Source: Diaphorobacter ruginosibacter
GTDB taxonomy: Bacteria; Pseudomonadota; Gammaproteobacteria; Burkholderiales; Burkholderiaceae_C
Direction of reading: 5' to 3'
Assembly: GCF_014395975.1 (NCBI RefSeq)
Contig: NZ_CP060714.1
Span: 2,356,001-2,420,000 of the forward strand
DNA length: 64,000 bases
How positions within the stretch are numbered: position 1 is the first letter of the stretch; each line of letters starts with the position of its first letter. Below are positions 7,795 to 17,040 of the stretch, piece by piece. A model generated the notes under the pieces. The model was not told the DNA's origin, made no database searches, and was given only the letters and a program-made list of their open reading frames with translations. The position numbers and the translations under genes were made by a program.

Positions 7795-9059
7795 GCGTGC
7801 GCTCCATCCTTGTTGTTGCCGGTGGAAGCCGGAACTTCCACATGGTGGCGCTTCATCGGCAGGAGGCCCTGCGGACGCCAGATCATCATCAGAATCATCA
7901 CCAGACCGAAAATCAGCATGCGGTATTCGGAGAACTCGCGCGCCAGTTCGGGCAGCACGGTGATCAGAATGGCCGCAATGATCACACCCAACTGCGAGCC
8001 CATGCCGCCCAGCACCACGATGGCGAGAATCAGCGCCGACTCGATGAAGGTGAAGGACTCGGGGTTCACAATGCCCTGGCGCGCCGCGAAGAACGCACCT
8101 CCGAAGCCCGCGAACATGGCACCCAGCGTGAACGCCGAGAGCTTGATCTTGGTGGGATTCAGGCCCAGCGAGCGGCAGGCGATTTCGTCTTCCCGCAGCG
8201 CTTCCCACGCCCGGCCGATCGGCATGCGGATCAGGCGGTTGCTGATGAACAGCGTGACCGTGGCCAGCAGCAGGGCCATCAGGTACAGGAAGATCACCAT
8301 GTGCATGGTGCTGAACTCGATGTTGAAGAACTGTGCGAACGTGGTGCCGCCTTCGCTCGTCGGTGAACGGGTCAGCGGGATGCCGAGGAACGTAGGCTTC
8401 GGGATGCCCGAGATGCCGTCGGGGCCGCCCGTCCAGTCGTTCAGGTTCACCAGCAGCAGACGAATGATTTCACCGAAACCGAGCGTCACGATCGCAAGGT
8501 AGTCACCGCGCAGGCGCAGCACCGGAAAGCCCAGCAGGAAGCCGAACGTGGCCGATGCGAGGCCGGCGAGCGGCAGCGCCTCCCAGAAGCTCCAGCCGGC
8601 CCAGTGATAGAGCAGGGCGTAGGTGTACGCGCCCACGGCATAGAAGCCCACGAAGCCCAGGTCCAGCAGACCCGCAAAACCCACCACGATGTTCAGGCCG
8701 AGGCCCAGCATCACGTAGATCATGGCCAGCGTGGCGATGTCGACCGCGTTGCGTCCCGCGAAGAACGGCCAGGAGATGGCGATCAGCGCAACCACCAGGA
8801 TCACCACGGGGCGGCTCTTGGCGGACAGGCTGGGCAGCGCGGGAAAGGAGATGCCCTTGGTGGCTGTCTTGACTGCGGGGCGCAGCAGTTGCCACACGAA
8901 GACGATCACGCAGCCCCAGATCACGTAGTTCCACTGCGGAACCAGGTAGGTGCGGATGCCGGCGCGCTCCAGATGCAGGCCGAAGATCGGAATGATCAGC
9001 AGCGCCGCGATGATGGTCGCGAAGATGGCGGTGCCGAGTTGAGAGCGGATTTTGTTCAT
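7791..9059 (-). CDS. livM: Branched-chain amino acid ABC transporter permease LivM
   Basis: A 422-residue inner membrane permease with about ten hydrophobic segments and the BPD_transp_2 core (GLGLNIVVGFAGLLDLG near the middle, RPQGLL near the C-terminus). A long N-terminal part of about 100 residues with three hydrophobic segments precedes the core, as in LivM proteins. ATG 9059 has GGAGAAGG upstream and forms TGATG with the livH stop. The C-terminal tail of about 25 residues is polar and cytoplasmic. It pairs with LivH to form the translocation channel. Confidence 0.94.
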   Translation of the reverse strand: MNKIRSQLGTAIFATIIAALLIIPIFGLHLERAGIRTYLVPQWNYVIWGCVIVFVWQLLRPAVKTATKGISFPALPSLSAKSRPVVILVVALIAISWPFFAGRNAVDIATLAMIYVMLGLGLNIVVGFAGLLDLGFVGFYAVGAYTYALLYHWAGWSFWEALPLAGLASATFGFLLGFPVLRLRGDYLAIVTLGFGEIIRLLLVNLNDWTGGPDGISGIPKPTFLGIPLTRSPTSEGGTTFAQFFNIEFSTMHMVIFLYLMALLLATVTLFISNRLIRMPIGRAWEALREDEIACRSLGLNPTKIKLSAFTLGAMFAGFGGAFFAARQGIVNPESFTFIESALILAIVVLGGMGSQLGVIIAAILITVLPELAREFSEYRMLIFGLVMILMMIWRPQGLLPMKRHHVEVPASTGNNKDGAHA

Positions 9060-9982
9060 CAGACCTTCTCCACTTCAGGCTTGCCCAGCAGGCCGGTCGG
9101 ACGGAACAGCAGGATCAGCACCAGCAGGCCGAAGGCCACGATGTCCTTGTATTCCGACGAGATGTAGGCGGCTGCGAAGGTTTCGGCCACGCCGAGCACG
9201 ACGCCGCCGAGCATGGCGCCCGGAATGCTGCCGATGCCTCCCAGCACCGCGGCCGTGAAGGCCTTGATGCCGGCGATGAAGCCGATGAACGGATTGAGCT
9301 TGCCCACCGCCAGTGCGATCAGCACACCGCCCACGGCGGCCAGCACGGCGCCCAGGATGAAGGTGAAGGAGATCACGCGGTTGGTGTCGATGCCCAGCAG
9401 GTTCGCCATGTGCATGTCCTGTGCGCAGGCGCGCGACGCGCGGCCCATGCGGGAGTGCTTGATGTACATGGTGAGTGCGATCATCAGGGCCACGGCCACC
9501 ACGATGATCAGGATGCGGGTATAGGGAATGAACACTTCGAAGGTGCCCATGTGGAACGTGAACGCTCCGGGCAGCAGTGCGGGAACCGCCATGTCGCGGG
9601 CCCCCTGGCCGAGCGCAACCCAGTTCTGCAGGAAGATGGACATACCGATCGCGGAAATCAGCGCCACGAGGCGCGGACTGCTGCGCAGCGGCTTGTAGGC
9701 AACCTGCTCCACGGCGAAACCGTAGACCCCGGTGATCACCACGGCCACGACCAGCATGAGCGCAATGATGAACCAGATCGGCAGGCCACTGGTGGTGCCG
9801 ACGGCAGAAAGAGTGACCAGGCCCACGTAGGCTCCGATCATGTAAATGTCGCCGTGAGCGAAATTGATCATCCCGATGATGCCGTAGACCATGGTGTAGC
9901 CAATGGCAATCAGGGCGTAGATGGCTCCTAGTGAGAGCCCGTTGAATAGCTGCTGTATCAGCTGCGGCAATAAGTCAGACAT
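9059..9982 (-). CDS. livH: Branched-chain amino acid ABC transporter permease LivH
   Basis: A 307-residue permease of the LivH type, with the N-terminal family segment SLGAIYALIAIGYTMVYG, then NFAHGD, and several hydrophobic helices ending in LILLFRPTGLLG. ATG 9982 is used because homologs start at MSDLLPQLIQQ; 22 further in-frame codons upstream look spurious. No clear Shine-Dalgarno is visible. It is the first gene of the coupled livHMGF block and lies 181 bp downstream of the binding protein gene, with a strong hairpin in between that should lower its expression relative to the binding protein. Confidence 0.94.
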   Translation of the reverse strand: MSDLLPQLIQQLFNGLSLGAIYALIAIGYTMVYGIIGMINFAHGDIYMIGAYVGLVTLSAVGTTSGLPIWFIIALMLVVAVVITGVYGFAVEQVAYKPLRSSPRLVALISAIGMSIFLQNWVALGQGARDMAVPALLPGAFTFHMGTFEVFIPYTRILIIVVAVALMIALTMYIKHSRMGRASRACAQDMHMANLLGIDTNRVISFTFILGAVLAAVGGVLIALAVGKLNPFIGFIAGIKAFTAAVLGGIGSIPGAMLGGVVLGVAETFAAAYISSEYKDIVAFGLLVLILLFRPTGLLGKPEVEKV

Positions 9983-10100
9983 TGTGCTTGGTCGTCCACT
10001 GTGAGGGCTGGTGCAATCGATCTTGCATGGCCTCCGTGCGCTTGTCATCGGGAAAGCACCGCTTGGAGGCGCTGCCGATCGATGGCACTAGTTAAACGAA

Positions 10101-10145
10101 CGGGGCAGGAACGTCGCAAACGCGGTTTGCGAACGTCCTGCCCCG
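10101..10145 (-). terminator. Hairpin between the binding-protein gene and livH
   Basis: The outer stem CGGGGCAGGA/TCCTGCCCCG and inner stem CGCAAAC/GTTTGCG are separated by a small internal loop. The T run after it on the minus strand is weak and interrupted, so partial termination or 3' end protection of the binding-protein mRNA is more likely than a full stop. Confidence 0.7.
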
Positions 10146-10163
10146 AAAGGGGAGCGTAGTGGG

Positions 10164-11288
10164 TTACTTGACCGCCGGAGTCTTGGAACCGTCCTTGTGC
10201 CACTGGAACACCTGGAAGTCGAAGGACTTCAGGTCACCCTGCTTGTTCCAGGAAACCGGGCCGAGCACGGTGTCCACGGTGTTGGCGTGCAGCCAGTCAG
10301 CCACCTTGGCAGGATTGTCACCAGCGGCCTTGATGCCGGCGATGATCGCCTGGGCGGCTGCGAACGAAGTCATCTGGAAGGCGCCGGACGGATTGCGCTT
10401 GGCATCCTTGAAGGCCTTGGAGATGGCGGCGTTCTTCTCGTTGGCGGAGAAGTCTGCAGGCAGCGTCACCAGCATGCCTTCCACGGCGGGGCCGGCGATG
10501 GCGTTCACTTCAGGGTTGCCAACACCTTCGGGGCCCATCATCTTGACCTTCAGGCCTTGTTCAGCGGCCTGGCGCAGCAGCAGGCCCATTTCGGGGTGGT
10601 AGCCGCCGAAATAGACGAAGTCGACACCGGCGCTCTTGAGCTTGGTGATGACGGCGGAGTAGTCGGAATCACCTGCGTTGATGCCTTCGAACAGGGCCAC
10701 CTCGACCTTGGCCTTCTTCAGGTCGTCGCGCACGGCGGTGGCGATGCCCTGGCCATACGACTGCTTGTCGTGCAGCACGGCAACCTTCTTGGGCTTGGCA
10801 TGTTCGATGATGAACTTGGCAGCCGACGGGCCTTGCTGGTCGTCACGACCGATGGTGCGGAAGATGAAGTGGAAGTTCTTGCCGTCGGTCAGGGCCGGCG
10901 ACGTGGCCGATGGAGTGGCAACCACCACGCCTTCGTTGTTGTAGATCGGTGCCGCAGCAATGGAGGCGCCGGAGCAGACCGGGCCGATCACATAGCCGAT
11001 CTTGCTGTTCACCACGCGGTTGGCGGCCACGGGACCTTGCTTGGGCTCGCAGGCATCGTCCACGGCCACCAGCTCGATCTTCTTGCCGTTGATGCCACCT
11101 GCTGCATTGGTCATCTCGACAGCCGTTGTTGCACCTTCCTTGACCATATCGCCGTACTGGGTCAGAGCACCGGTCGTCGGGATCACCATGGCGATCTTGA
11201 TTTGTGCCTGAGCTGCTGTACCGATAAATGCTGCGCCAGCCAGTCCCAAGGCGGCGATCAACGTACGCGCACGGAAGGTCGTTTGCAT
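10164..11288 (-). CDS. Branched-chain amino acid ABC transporter substrate-binding protein (LivK-like)
   Basis: A 374-residue type I periplasmic binding protein (Peripla_BP_6). A Sec signal peptide ends in TAAQA-Q, then comes IKIAMVIPTTG. It has the conserved vicinal segment DDACEPKQGPVAANR and the GPVCSGAS loop typical of Leu/Ile/Val-binding proteins. ATG 11288 is chosen over an in-frame ATG five codons earlier because AGGAAA sits seven bases before it. It heads the livHMGF genes and very likely feeds them. The ligand is probably branched-chain amino acids, but family members also bind amides, urea and aromatic acids. Confidence 0.93.
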   Translation of the reverse strand: MQTTFRARTLIAALGLAGAAFIGTAAQAQIKIAMVIPTTGALTQYGDMVKEGATTAVEMTNAAGGINGKKIELVAVDDACEPKQGPVAANRVVNSKIGYVIGPVCSGASIAAAPIYNNEGVVVATPSATSPALTDGKNFHFIFRTIGRDDQQGPSAAKFIIEHAKPKKVAVLHDKQSYGQGIATAVRDDLKKAKVEVALFEGINAGDSDYSAVITKLKSAGVDFVYFGGYHPEMGLLLRQAAEQGLKVKMMGPEGVGNPEVNAIAGPAVEGMLVTLPADFSANEKNAAISKAFKDAKRNPSGAFQMTSFAAAQAIIAGIKAAGDNPAKVADWLHANTVDTVLGPVSWNKQGDLKSFDFQVFQWHKDGSKTPAVK

Positions 11289-11482
11289 AGTTTTTCCTAT
11301 CACTGTTAGTTACGAGAGAGATAAATAGTATGCAGTCGCGCACCCCCTGGTGAGGGGTGTCTTCTAGCAAGTCGCCCAGCTTATCGAGGGGAGTTGGCCT
11401 CACAACGGGGATTACCCTAGGAGGTTTGCATAAGTAAGTGCCAATTATCGCCCCTTATGGCGACATTTGATTTGACACAAAA
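11289..11482. other. Leader and promoter region of the liv operon
   Basis: The 194 bp between the binding protein start and the pseudouridine synthase stop hold a short hairpin, CACCCC-CTGGT-GAGGGGTG (about 11340-11358), in the likely 5' leader on the minus strand. I cannot place a convincing -35/-10 pair. Confidence 0.35.
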
Positions 11483-12196
11483 TCAGAACGGAACCGCGCT
11501 TCGGATGGCAATGTGCTCGCCTGTCACAGGGTGGGAGAACTCGAGCGATTTCGCGTGCAGCATCAGGCGGTCGGGCGAAAGGCCAATGAATTCAGGTGCA
11601 TAGAGCGCGTCCCCGAGGATGGGGTGGCCCAGATGCCTGAGGTGCACCCGCAGTTGATGCGTGCGGCCGGTGACGGGGCGCAGCGAGACACGCGTGGTTT
11701 CCAGTGCCAAGGAAGCTTCAGCGCCGTCAGCACCTGTAAGGTTTGTTGTACTCGATCGACAAAGGGTTTTCCATAGCGTGACGCTGGGCTTGCCCCCGGG
11801 GTCGATGATGTGGATCGGGCGGTTGGGCCAATCCAGCAGAATCGGCGCATCGATCTCCTGCCAGTCGTCTTCGCTCGCCCACGGCAGTGCGCCAGCGACC
11901 ACCGCCTCATAGGTCTTGTGAACCAGGCGTTCGGCGAACGCGCTGCTCATCGCGCGCTGCGCCGGCAGGTTCCGGGCCATCAGCACGATGCCCGAGGTGG
12001 CCATGTCCAGCCGGTGGACGACGAGCGCATCGGGCCATTGCGCGAGGACGCGGCTGCTGAGGCAATCCTGCTTGTCGGGGCCGCGTCCGGGAACACACAG
12101 CAGCCCGGAGGGCTTGTCGAACGCCAGGAGATGCTCGTCCTCGTGCAAGGGGATGAGCGGCGTACGCGGAATCAGGGGCGGGGAAGGGAATTGCAT
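11483..12196 (-). CDS. RluA-family pseudouridine synthase
   Basis: A 237-residue RNA pseudouridine synthase. The catalytic motif HRLD (residues 61-64, Asp64 the nucleophile) is followed by MATSGIVLMA, and the family block RPVTGRTHQLRVHL is near residue 185. There is no S4 domain, so it is of the short RluA/RluE-like type. An insert of roughly 20 residues rich in Thr, Ala and Glu precedes the RPVTGRTHQLR block. The frame extends upstream to 12313, but that would run through the gcvP terminator; ATG 12196 lies just after the terminator and is preferred, although no ribosome binding site is seen. The target RNA site is unknown. Confidence 0.87.
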   Translation of the reverse strand: MQFPSPPLIPRTPLIPLHEDEHLLAFDKPSGLLCVPGRGPDKQDCLSSRVLAQWPDALVVHRLDMATSGIVLMARNLPAQRAMSSAFAERLVHKTYEAVVAGALPWASEDDWQEIDAPILLDWPNRPIHIIDPGGKPSVTLWKTLCRSSTTNLTGADGAEASLALETTRVSLRPVTGRTHQLRVHLRHLGHPILGDALYAPEFIGLSPDRLMLHAKSLEFSHPVTGEHIAIRSAVPF

Positions 12197-12235
12197 CGAG
12201 GCGCAAGTGTAGGCTGGCACAGGCATGCAGACACG

Positions 12236-12267
12236 AAAAAAGGCGAGTGGCCCCGAAGCCACTCGCC
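12236..12267 (-). terminator. Terminator of the gcv operon
   Basis: The stem GGCGAGTGGC/GCCACTCGCC (12242-12251 and 12258-12267) is followed on the minus strand by six T. It lies 70 bp beyond the gcvP stop. Confidence 0.92.
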
Positions 12268-12337
12268 GAGCAAAGCGCATGCACGCTCTCGGTGACATGC
12301 CGGCACCAGGCAACCGGCACGTCTTCCAATCACTTGA

Positions 12338-15235
12338 TCACTTGTCTTCGAACGCGTCCATTGGCACGCAGCTGCAGAACAGGTTGCGGTCACCGTAGAC
12401 GTTGTCCACGCGGCCCACGGGGGACCAGTACTTGGACTTGCGCAATGCCGCCACGGGGTACGCAGCCAGCTCGCGAGCGTAGGGGTGTTGCCATGCGTCC
12501 GCCGTGACCTGCTCGGCCGTGTGCGGTGCGTTCTTGAGCGGATTGTCCTCGCGTGGCAGGGCGCCGGCCTCGATCTGGCGGATTTCCTCGCGGATGGCGA
12601 TCATCGCGTCGACGAAACGGTCGATCTCGTACAGCGTCTCGCTTTCCGTCGGTTCCACCATCAGCGTGTTGGGTACGGGGAAGGAGAGCGTGGGCGCATG
12701 GAAGCCGTAGTCGATCAGGCGCTTGGCGACGTCTTCGGCCATCACGCCGGAGCTGTCCTTGAGATGGCGCAGGTCCAGAATGCACTCATGCGCCACGTGG
12801 CCGTTCGCGCTGGAGTACAGCGTCGGGTAGTGGTCCTTCAGGCGCGCACTGATGTAGTTGGCGCTCAGGATCGCGGCTTCCGTGGCGTGCTTGAGGCCGT
12901 CCGGGCCCATCATGCGGATATACATCCAGCTGATCGGCAACACGGCCGCATTGCCCAGCGGCGCGGCGCTCACGGCGCCCGTGCCGCTCTCGATGCCGGT
13001 GGTCTTGTGGCCGGGCAGGAACGGCACGAGGTCCTCCACCACGCAGACCGGGCCCACGCCGGGGCCGCCACCGCCGTGGGGAATGCAGAAGGTCTTGTGC
13101 AGGTTCAGGTGGCTCACGTCGCCGCCGAACTCGCCTGGAGCAGCCACGCCGACCAGCGCGTTCATGTTGGCGCCGTCCACGTAGACGCGGCCGCCGTGCT
13201 GGTGCACGAGTTCGCACAGTTCCTTCACCTGGGTCTCGAACACGCCGTGCGTGGACGGATAGGTGATCATGATGCAGGCGAGGTTGGTGCTGTGCTGCTC
13301 GCACTTGGCCTTGAGGTCGGCCATGTCCACGTTGCCGTTGGCGTCGCAGGCGGTCACGACGACCTGCATGCCCACCATCTGGGCGGAAGCGGGGTTGGTG
13401 CCGTGCGCGCTGCTCGGGATCAGGCACACGTTGCGGTGCGCATCGCCGCGCGACTCATGCCATCCCTTGATCGCCAGCAGGCCGGCGTATTCGCCCTGGC
13501 TGCCGGCGTTGGGCTGCAGGCTCACGCCGGCATAGCCGGTGGCCTGGCAGAGCCAGTCGCGCAACTGCTGGTCGAGCTCGAAGTAGCCAGCGAGCTGGTC
13601 GCGTGGCGCGAAGGGATGCATGTTCGCGAACTCGGGCCAGGTGATGGGGATCATCTCGCTCGTGGCGTTGAGCTTCATGGTGCACGAGCCCAGCGGGATC
13701 ATGCTGCGGTCAAGCGCCAGATCCTTGTCCGACAGGCCGCGCAGATAGCGCAACATGCCTGTTTCGGAGTGGTGCGTATTGAATACCGGGTGGGTGAGGA
13801 AACTGCTCTTGCGCTCGGCGAATGCGGGAATGAGCGAAGGAGCTCCTTCGTCCATGGACTCGATCGTCGGCAGTGGCTTGCCTTCGCCCGCGAAGATCGA
13901 CCAGACCAGCTCCACGTCGGCGCGCGTGGTGGTTTCGTCGAGCGAGATGCAGATGTACTCGTCCCAGGCCTTGCGGAGGTTGGCGCCCTTGGCGACGGCA
14001 CGCGCCATGATGGCATCGGTCTCGGCCTGGGTATGCAGGCTGATGGTGTCGAAGCCGGTCTCGTGGTGGTCGCGGGTGTAGCCCAGTGTGGCCAGGCCGC
14101 GGCGCAGGATGGCGGTGAAGCGCGCCACGCGACGGGCAATGCGCGTCAGGCCCTCGGGGCCGTGATAGACAGCGTACATGCTGGCGATGACGGCCGGCAG
14201 CACCTGAGCGGTACAGATGTTCGACGTGGCCTTCTCGCGGCGGATGTGCTGCTCGCGGGTTTGCAGGGCCAGGCGATAGGCGGGCTTGCCATGCGCATCC
14301 ACGCTCACCCCGACCAGGCGGCCCGGAAGGGAGCGCTTGTATTCGTCGCGGCAGGCCATGAAGCCGGCGTGCGGGCCGCCGGCGCCCATCGGCATGCCGA
14401 AGCGCTGCGTGGAGCCGACGACGATGTCGGCGTTCCACTCGCCGGGCGGCGTGAGCAGCGTGAGGGCGAGCAGATCGGTCGCGACGATGGCCGCGGCCTG
14501 CTTGGCGTGGATCGTCTCCACATCAGCCTTCCAGTCCTCGATCCAGCCGCTGCTGGCAGGGTACTGGATCAGCGCGGCGAAGAAGTCGCCAGCCATCAGC
14601 GCGTCCCACTCGGCCTTGGAATTGGCGATCTTGACATCGATGCCCAGCGGCTTGGCGCGCGTCTGGATCACTTCGATGGACTGGGGATGTGCATCGCCCG
14701 CGACCACGATGGTGTTGCTCTTGGACTTCACCGAGCGCTTTGCCAGCGTCATGGCTTCGGCGGCGGCAGTCGCTTCGTCGAGCATGGAGGCATTGGCGAT
14801 CGGCATGCCGGTCAGGTCGCAGACCATGGTCTGGAAGTTGACCAGCGCTTCCATGCGGCCCTGGGAGATTTCGGCCTGGTAAGGGGTGTAGGCCGTGTAC
14901 CAGGCGGGGTTCTCGAGCACGTTGCGCAGGATGACACCCGGCGTGAGGGTGCCGTAGTAGCCCTGGCCAATGAAGCTCTTGAGAACCTTGTTCTTCGATG
15001 CAACGGCCTTGAGCTCGGCGAGCGCGCTCGCTTCGGTGATCGCTGCGGGAATATCCATCGGCTTCGCGCGTGCGATCGAGCGCGGAACGATGGAGTCGAT
15101 CAGTGCCGAGCGCGAGGCCTCCCCGATCACGGAGAGCATGTGGGCTTCGTCTGCGGGGCTGACGCCGATGTGGCGTGGCTGGAACTCTGTGGCGTTTTCC
15201 AGCGCGGAAAGGGGGAGTGCGGCGGGCATTTGCAT
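12338..15235 (-). CDS. gcvP: Glycine dehydrogenase (decarboxylating), P protein
   Basis: A 965-residue single-chain P protein, the usual length. It decarboxylates glycine and passes the aminomethyl group to lipoyl-GcvH using PLP; the Schiff-base Lys is K714 in LNLHKTFCIPHGGGGPG. The N-terminal half carries the family start FQPRHIGVSPADEAHM, and the fold is duplicated as expected. It is cytoplasmic and the last gene of gcvT-gcvH-gcvP. The Shine-Dalgarno before ATG 15235 is poor; a second Met lies two codons on. A hairpin with tandem repeats in its loop separates it from gcvH and probably trims read-through. Confidence 0.97.
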   Translation of the reverse strand: MQMPAALPLSALENATEFQPRHIGVSPADEAHMLSVIGEASRSALIDSIVPRSIARAKPMDIPAAITEASALAELKAVASKNKVLKSFIGQGYYGTLTPGVILRNVLENPAWYTAYTPYQAEISQGRMEALVNFQTMVCDLTGMPIANASMLDEATAAAEAMTLAKRSVKSKSNTIVVAGDAHPQSIEVIQTRAKPLGIDVKIANSKAEWDALMAGDFFAALIQYPASSGWIEDWKADVETIHAKQAAAIVATDLLALTLLTPPGEWNADIVVGSTQRFGMPMGAGGPHAGFMACRDEYKRSLPGRLVGVSVDAHGKPAYRLALQTREQHIRREKATSNICTAQVLPAVIASMYAVYHGPEGLTRIARRVARFTAILRRGLATLGYTRDHHETGFDTISLHTQAETDAIMARAVAKGANLRKAWDEYICISLDETTTRADVELVWSIFAGEGKPLPTIESMDEGAPSLIPAFAERKSSFLTHPVFNTHHSETGMLRYLRGLSDKDLALDRSMIPLGSCTMKLNATSEMIPITWPEFANMHPFAPRDQLAGYFELDQQLRDWLCQATGYAGVSLQPNAGSQGEYAGLLAIKGWHESRGDAHRNVCLIPSSAHGTNPASAQMVGMQVVVTACDANGNVDMADLKAKCEQHSTNLACIMITYPSTHGVFETQVKELCELVHQHGGRVYVDGANMNALVGVAAPGEFGGDVSHLNLHKTFCIPHGGGGPGVGPVCVVEDLVPFLPGHKTTGIESGTGAVSAAPLGNAAVLPISWMYIRMMGPDGLKHATEAAILSANYISARLKDHYPTLYSSANGHVAHECILDLRHLKDSSGVMAEDVAKRLIDYGFHAPTLSFPVPNTLMVEPTESETLYEIDRFVDAMIAIREEIRQIEAGALPREDNPLKNAPHTAEQVTADAWQHPYARELAAYPVAALRKSKYWSPVGRVDNVYGDRNLFCSCVPMDAFEDK

Positions 15236-15268
15236 GGAGGGACCAATCTCAAAAGCAAATCAAGGGGC

Positions 15269-15338
15269 AAAAAAGAACCGCGCCTTAATTCATCGAACGT
15301 CATCGAACTTCATCGAACGAATGATGCAAGGCGCGGTT
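15269..15338 (-). terminator. gcvH-gcvP intergenic hairpin with tandem decamers in the loop
   Basis: The arms AACCGCGCCTT (15276-15286) and AAGGCGCGGTT (15328-15338) enclose a 41-nt loop and are followed on the minus strand by a CTTTTTT tract. The loop contains three adjacent 10-bp units starting CATCGAAC (15291, 15301, 15311). It should act as a partial terminator between gcvH and gcvP. Confidence 0.75.
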
Positions 15339-15352
15339 GCTGTCTACATATA

Positions 15353-15727
15353 TCAGGCGTTCGCGGCGAAAGCGTTGTAGCTCGTCTCGTCCATCAGGCC
15401 GGCGAGTTGCGATGCATCGCTCAGCTTGACCTTGAAGAACCAGCCGGCGCCCAGAGGATCGCTGTTGGCAAGCGACGGGTCGTCGCGCAGGGCTTCGTTG
15501 ACCTCGACGATCTCGCCCGATACCGGCATGTACACGTCGGCGGCAGCCTTCACAGACTCGACCACGCCGGCCACTTCGCCCTGCGAGAACGTCTTGCCGA
15601 CTTCGGGCAGGTCGACGAACACCACGTCGCCCAGCGCGTCCTGCGCGTGCACGGTGATACCGACGACGGCGGAGTTGGCGTCGGCGGCGTTGATCCATTC
15701 ATGGTCTTTGGAGTAGTGGATGCTCAT
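15353..15727 (-). CDS. gcvH: Glycine cleavage system H protein
   Basis: A 124-residue lipoyl carrier. The lipoylated Lys is K60 in the segment VESVKAAADVY, preceded by GDVVFVDLPEVG and followed by PVSGEIVEVN, all canonical. It shuttles the aminomethyl and dihydrolipoyl states between the P, T and L proteins. ATG 15727 has CCGGAG upstream and matches the MSIHYSKDHEW start of homologs; the longer frame to 15784 is not supported. It lies 118 bp after gcvT and 117 bp before gcvP. Confidence 0.96.
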   Translation of the reverse strand: MSIHYSKDHEWINAADANSAVVGITVHAQDALGDVVFVDLPEVGKTFSQGEVAGVVESVKAAADVYMPVSGEIVEVNEALRDDPSLANSDPLGAGWFFKVKLSDASQLAGLMDETSYNAFAANA

Positions 15728-15845
15728 GGATGCTCCGGAAAATTGAGTCAATTGAAAAAACGGTTGAGAGTGGTCAGCCAGCAATGTAGCGCGATTTCAT
15801 GTCGTTCCTTGCCTGGCCGGCCCTGCGGATGAATGGATCGATGGA

Positions 15846-16982
15846 TCAGCCGCGGAAGTAGTTGGTTGGCACAAACGGCGTGGCGCTCACGACCATCGGC
15901 ACCTGCTTGCCCCGCACGATGGCAAGGATTTCGGTGCCGGGCTTGGCATAGGCCGTCTGCACGTAGGCCAGCGCAACCGGCTGGTTCAGCGTCGGACTCA
16001 GCAGGCCGCTGGTGATCCGGCCGATGTTCTGGCCTTCCGCGTTCTGCAGTTCGGCGGGTTCGCGTACCGGGATGCGCTCCTTGGCGATCAGTCCCACGCG
16101 CTTGCGCGCAAGGGTATCCGGCTGGTCGATCTGCGCAAGAATCCTGGCCGCGCCAGGGAAGCCACCGGCGCGCTCGCCTCCGGTACGGCGCACTTTCTGG
16201 ATGGCCCAGTTCAATGCGGCCTCGGGCGGCGTCGTGCCGTTGTCGATGTCGTTGCCATAGAGGCACAGGCCGGCTTCGAGACGCAGCGAGTTGCGCGCGC
16301 CCAGGCCGATCGGCTTGACCTCCGCCTGCGCCAGCAGCGCACGGGCGAATTCCTCGGCACGGCTTTCATGCACCGAGATCTCGAAACCGTCTTCGCCCGT
16401 GTAGCCGCTGCGGGTGATGAACAGGTCGGCATTCTTCCACTGGAACTCGCCGCCGGTCATGAACACCAGCTTTTCAACGCCAGGAACCAGGCGCGAGAGC
16501 ACGGCCGCAGCCTGGGGGCCCTGCAGCGCGAGCAGGCCGCGTTCCGGCATGGGGATGACCTCGCAGCGGTGCCCGATGCGCTCGATGATGTGCGCGATGT
16601 CGCCCACCTTGCAGGCACCATTCACGATCACGAAGATGTCCTTGCCGCGGTTGAAGAACATCAGGTCGTCGATGATGCCGCCTTCGTCGTTCAGCAGCAG
16701 CCCGTAGCGCTGCTTGCCAACGCCGAGGCCGATCACGTCGACGGGCATCAGGGTTTCAAAGGCTGCAGCAGCATCGGCGCCGACCAGGCGCAGCTGGCCC
16801 ATGTGGGATACATCGAACAGGCCGGCGGCGCTGCGTGTATGGTTGTGCTCGGCCATCAGGCCAGCGGGATACTGCACCGGCATGGAATAGCCGGCGAACG
16901 GCACCATCTTGGCACCCAGTTCGATGTGCAGTGCGTTCAGGGGCGTGGTGAGCAGCGGCGTGGCGGGCGAGGGCGCGGACAT
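15846..16982 (-). CDS. gcvT: Glycine cleavage system aminomethyltransferase T protein
   Basis: A 378-residue T protein. It transfers the methylene group from aminomethyl-lipoyl GcvH to tetrahydrofolate, releasing ammonia. Recognisable blocks are PLNALHIELGAKMVPFAGYSMP near the N-terminus, DVSHMGQ near 60, and GYTGEDGFEI about 190. ATG 16982 follows GGAG at a good distance; the in-frame TTG at 16997 is less likely because it would place that GGAG inside the coding region. It is the first gene of the operon, directly downstream of a tandem glycine riboswitch. Confidence 0.97.
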   Translation of the reverse strand: MSAPSPATPLLTTPLNALHIELGAKMVPFAGYSMPVQYPAGLMAEHNHTRSAAGLFDVSHMGQLRLVGADAAAAFETLMPVDVIGLGVGKQRYGLLLNDEGGIIDDLMFFNRGKDIFVIVNGACKVGDIAHIIERIGHRCEVIPMPERGLLALQGPQAAAVLSRLVPGVEKLVFMTGGEFQWKNADLFITRSGYTGEDGFEISVHESRAEEFARALLAQAEVKPIGLGARNSLRLEAGLCLYGNDIDNGTTPPEAALNWAIQKVRRTGGERAGGFPGAARILAQIDQPDTLARKRVGLIAKERIPVREPAELQNAEGQNIGRITSGLLSPTLNQPVALAYVQTAYAKPGTEILAIVRGKQVPMVVSATPFVPTNYFRG

Positions 16983-17040
16983 GAGTGGGAACTCCAAGGC
17001 AAATGATCCGGACGACCGGCCTCACGCCAGTCGCGGTATT

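Noticed and set aside
11429..11444. A sigma-54-like TGGCAC...TGCA upstream of the liv binding protein
   Set aside because: The GG and GC are 11 bases apart instead of the strictly required 10, so it should not work as a sigma-54 promoter.
12485..15832. A 1115-codon open frame on the plus strand opposite gcvP and gcvH
   Set aside because: It is the complement of a high-GC gene with biased third positions; its translation is low-complexity (G, H, R, V, A rich) and resembles no family.
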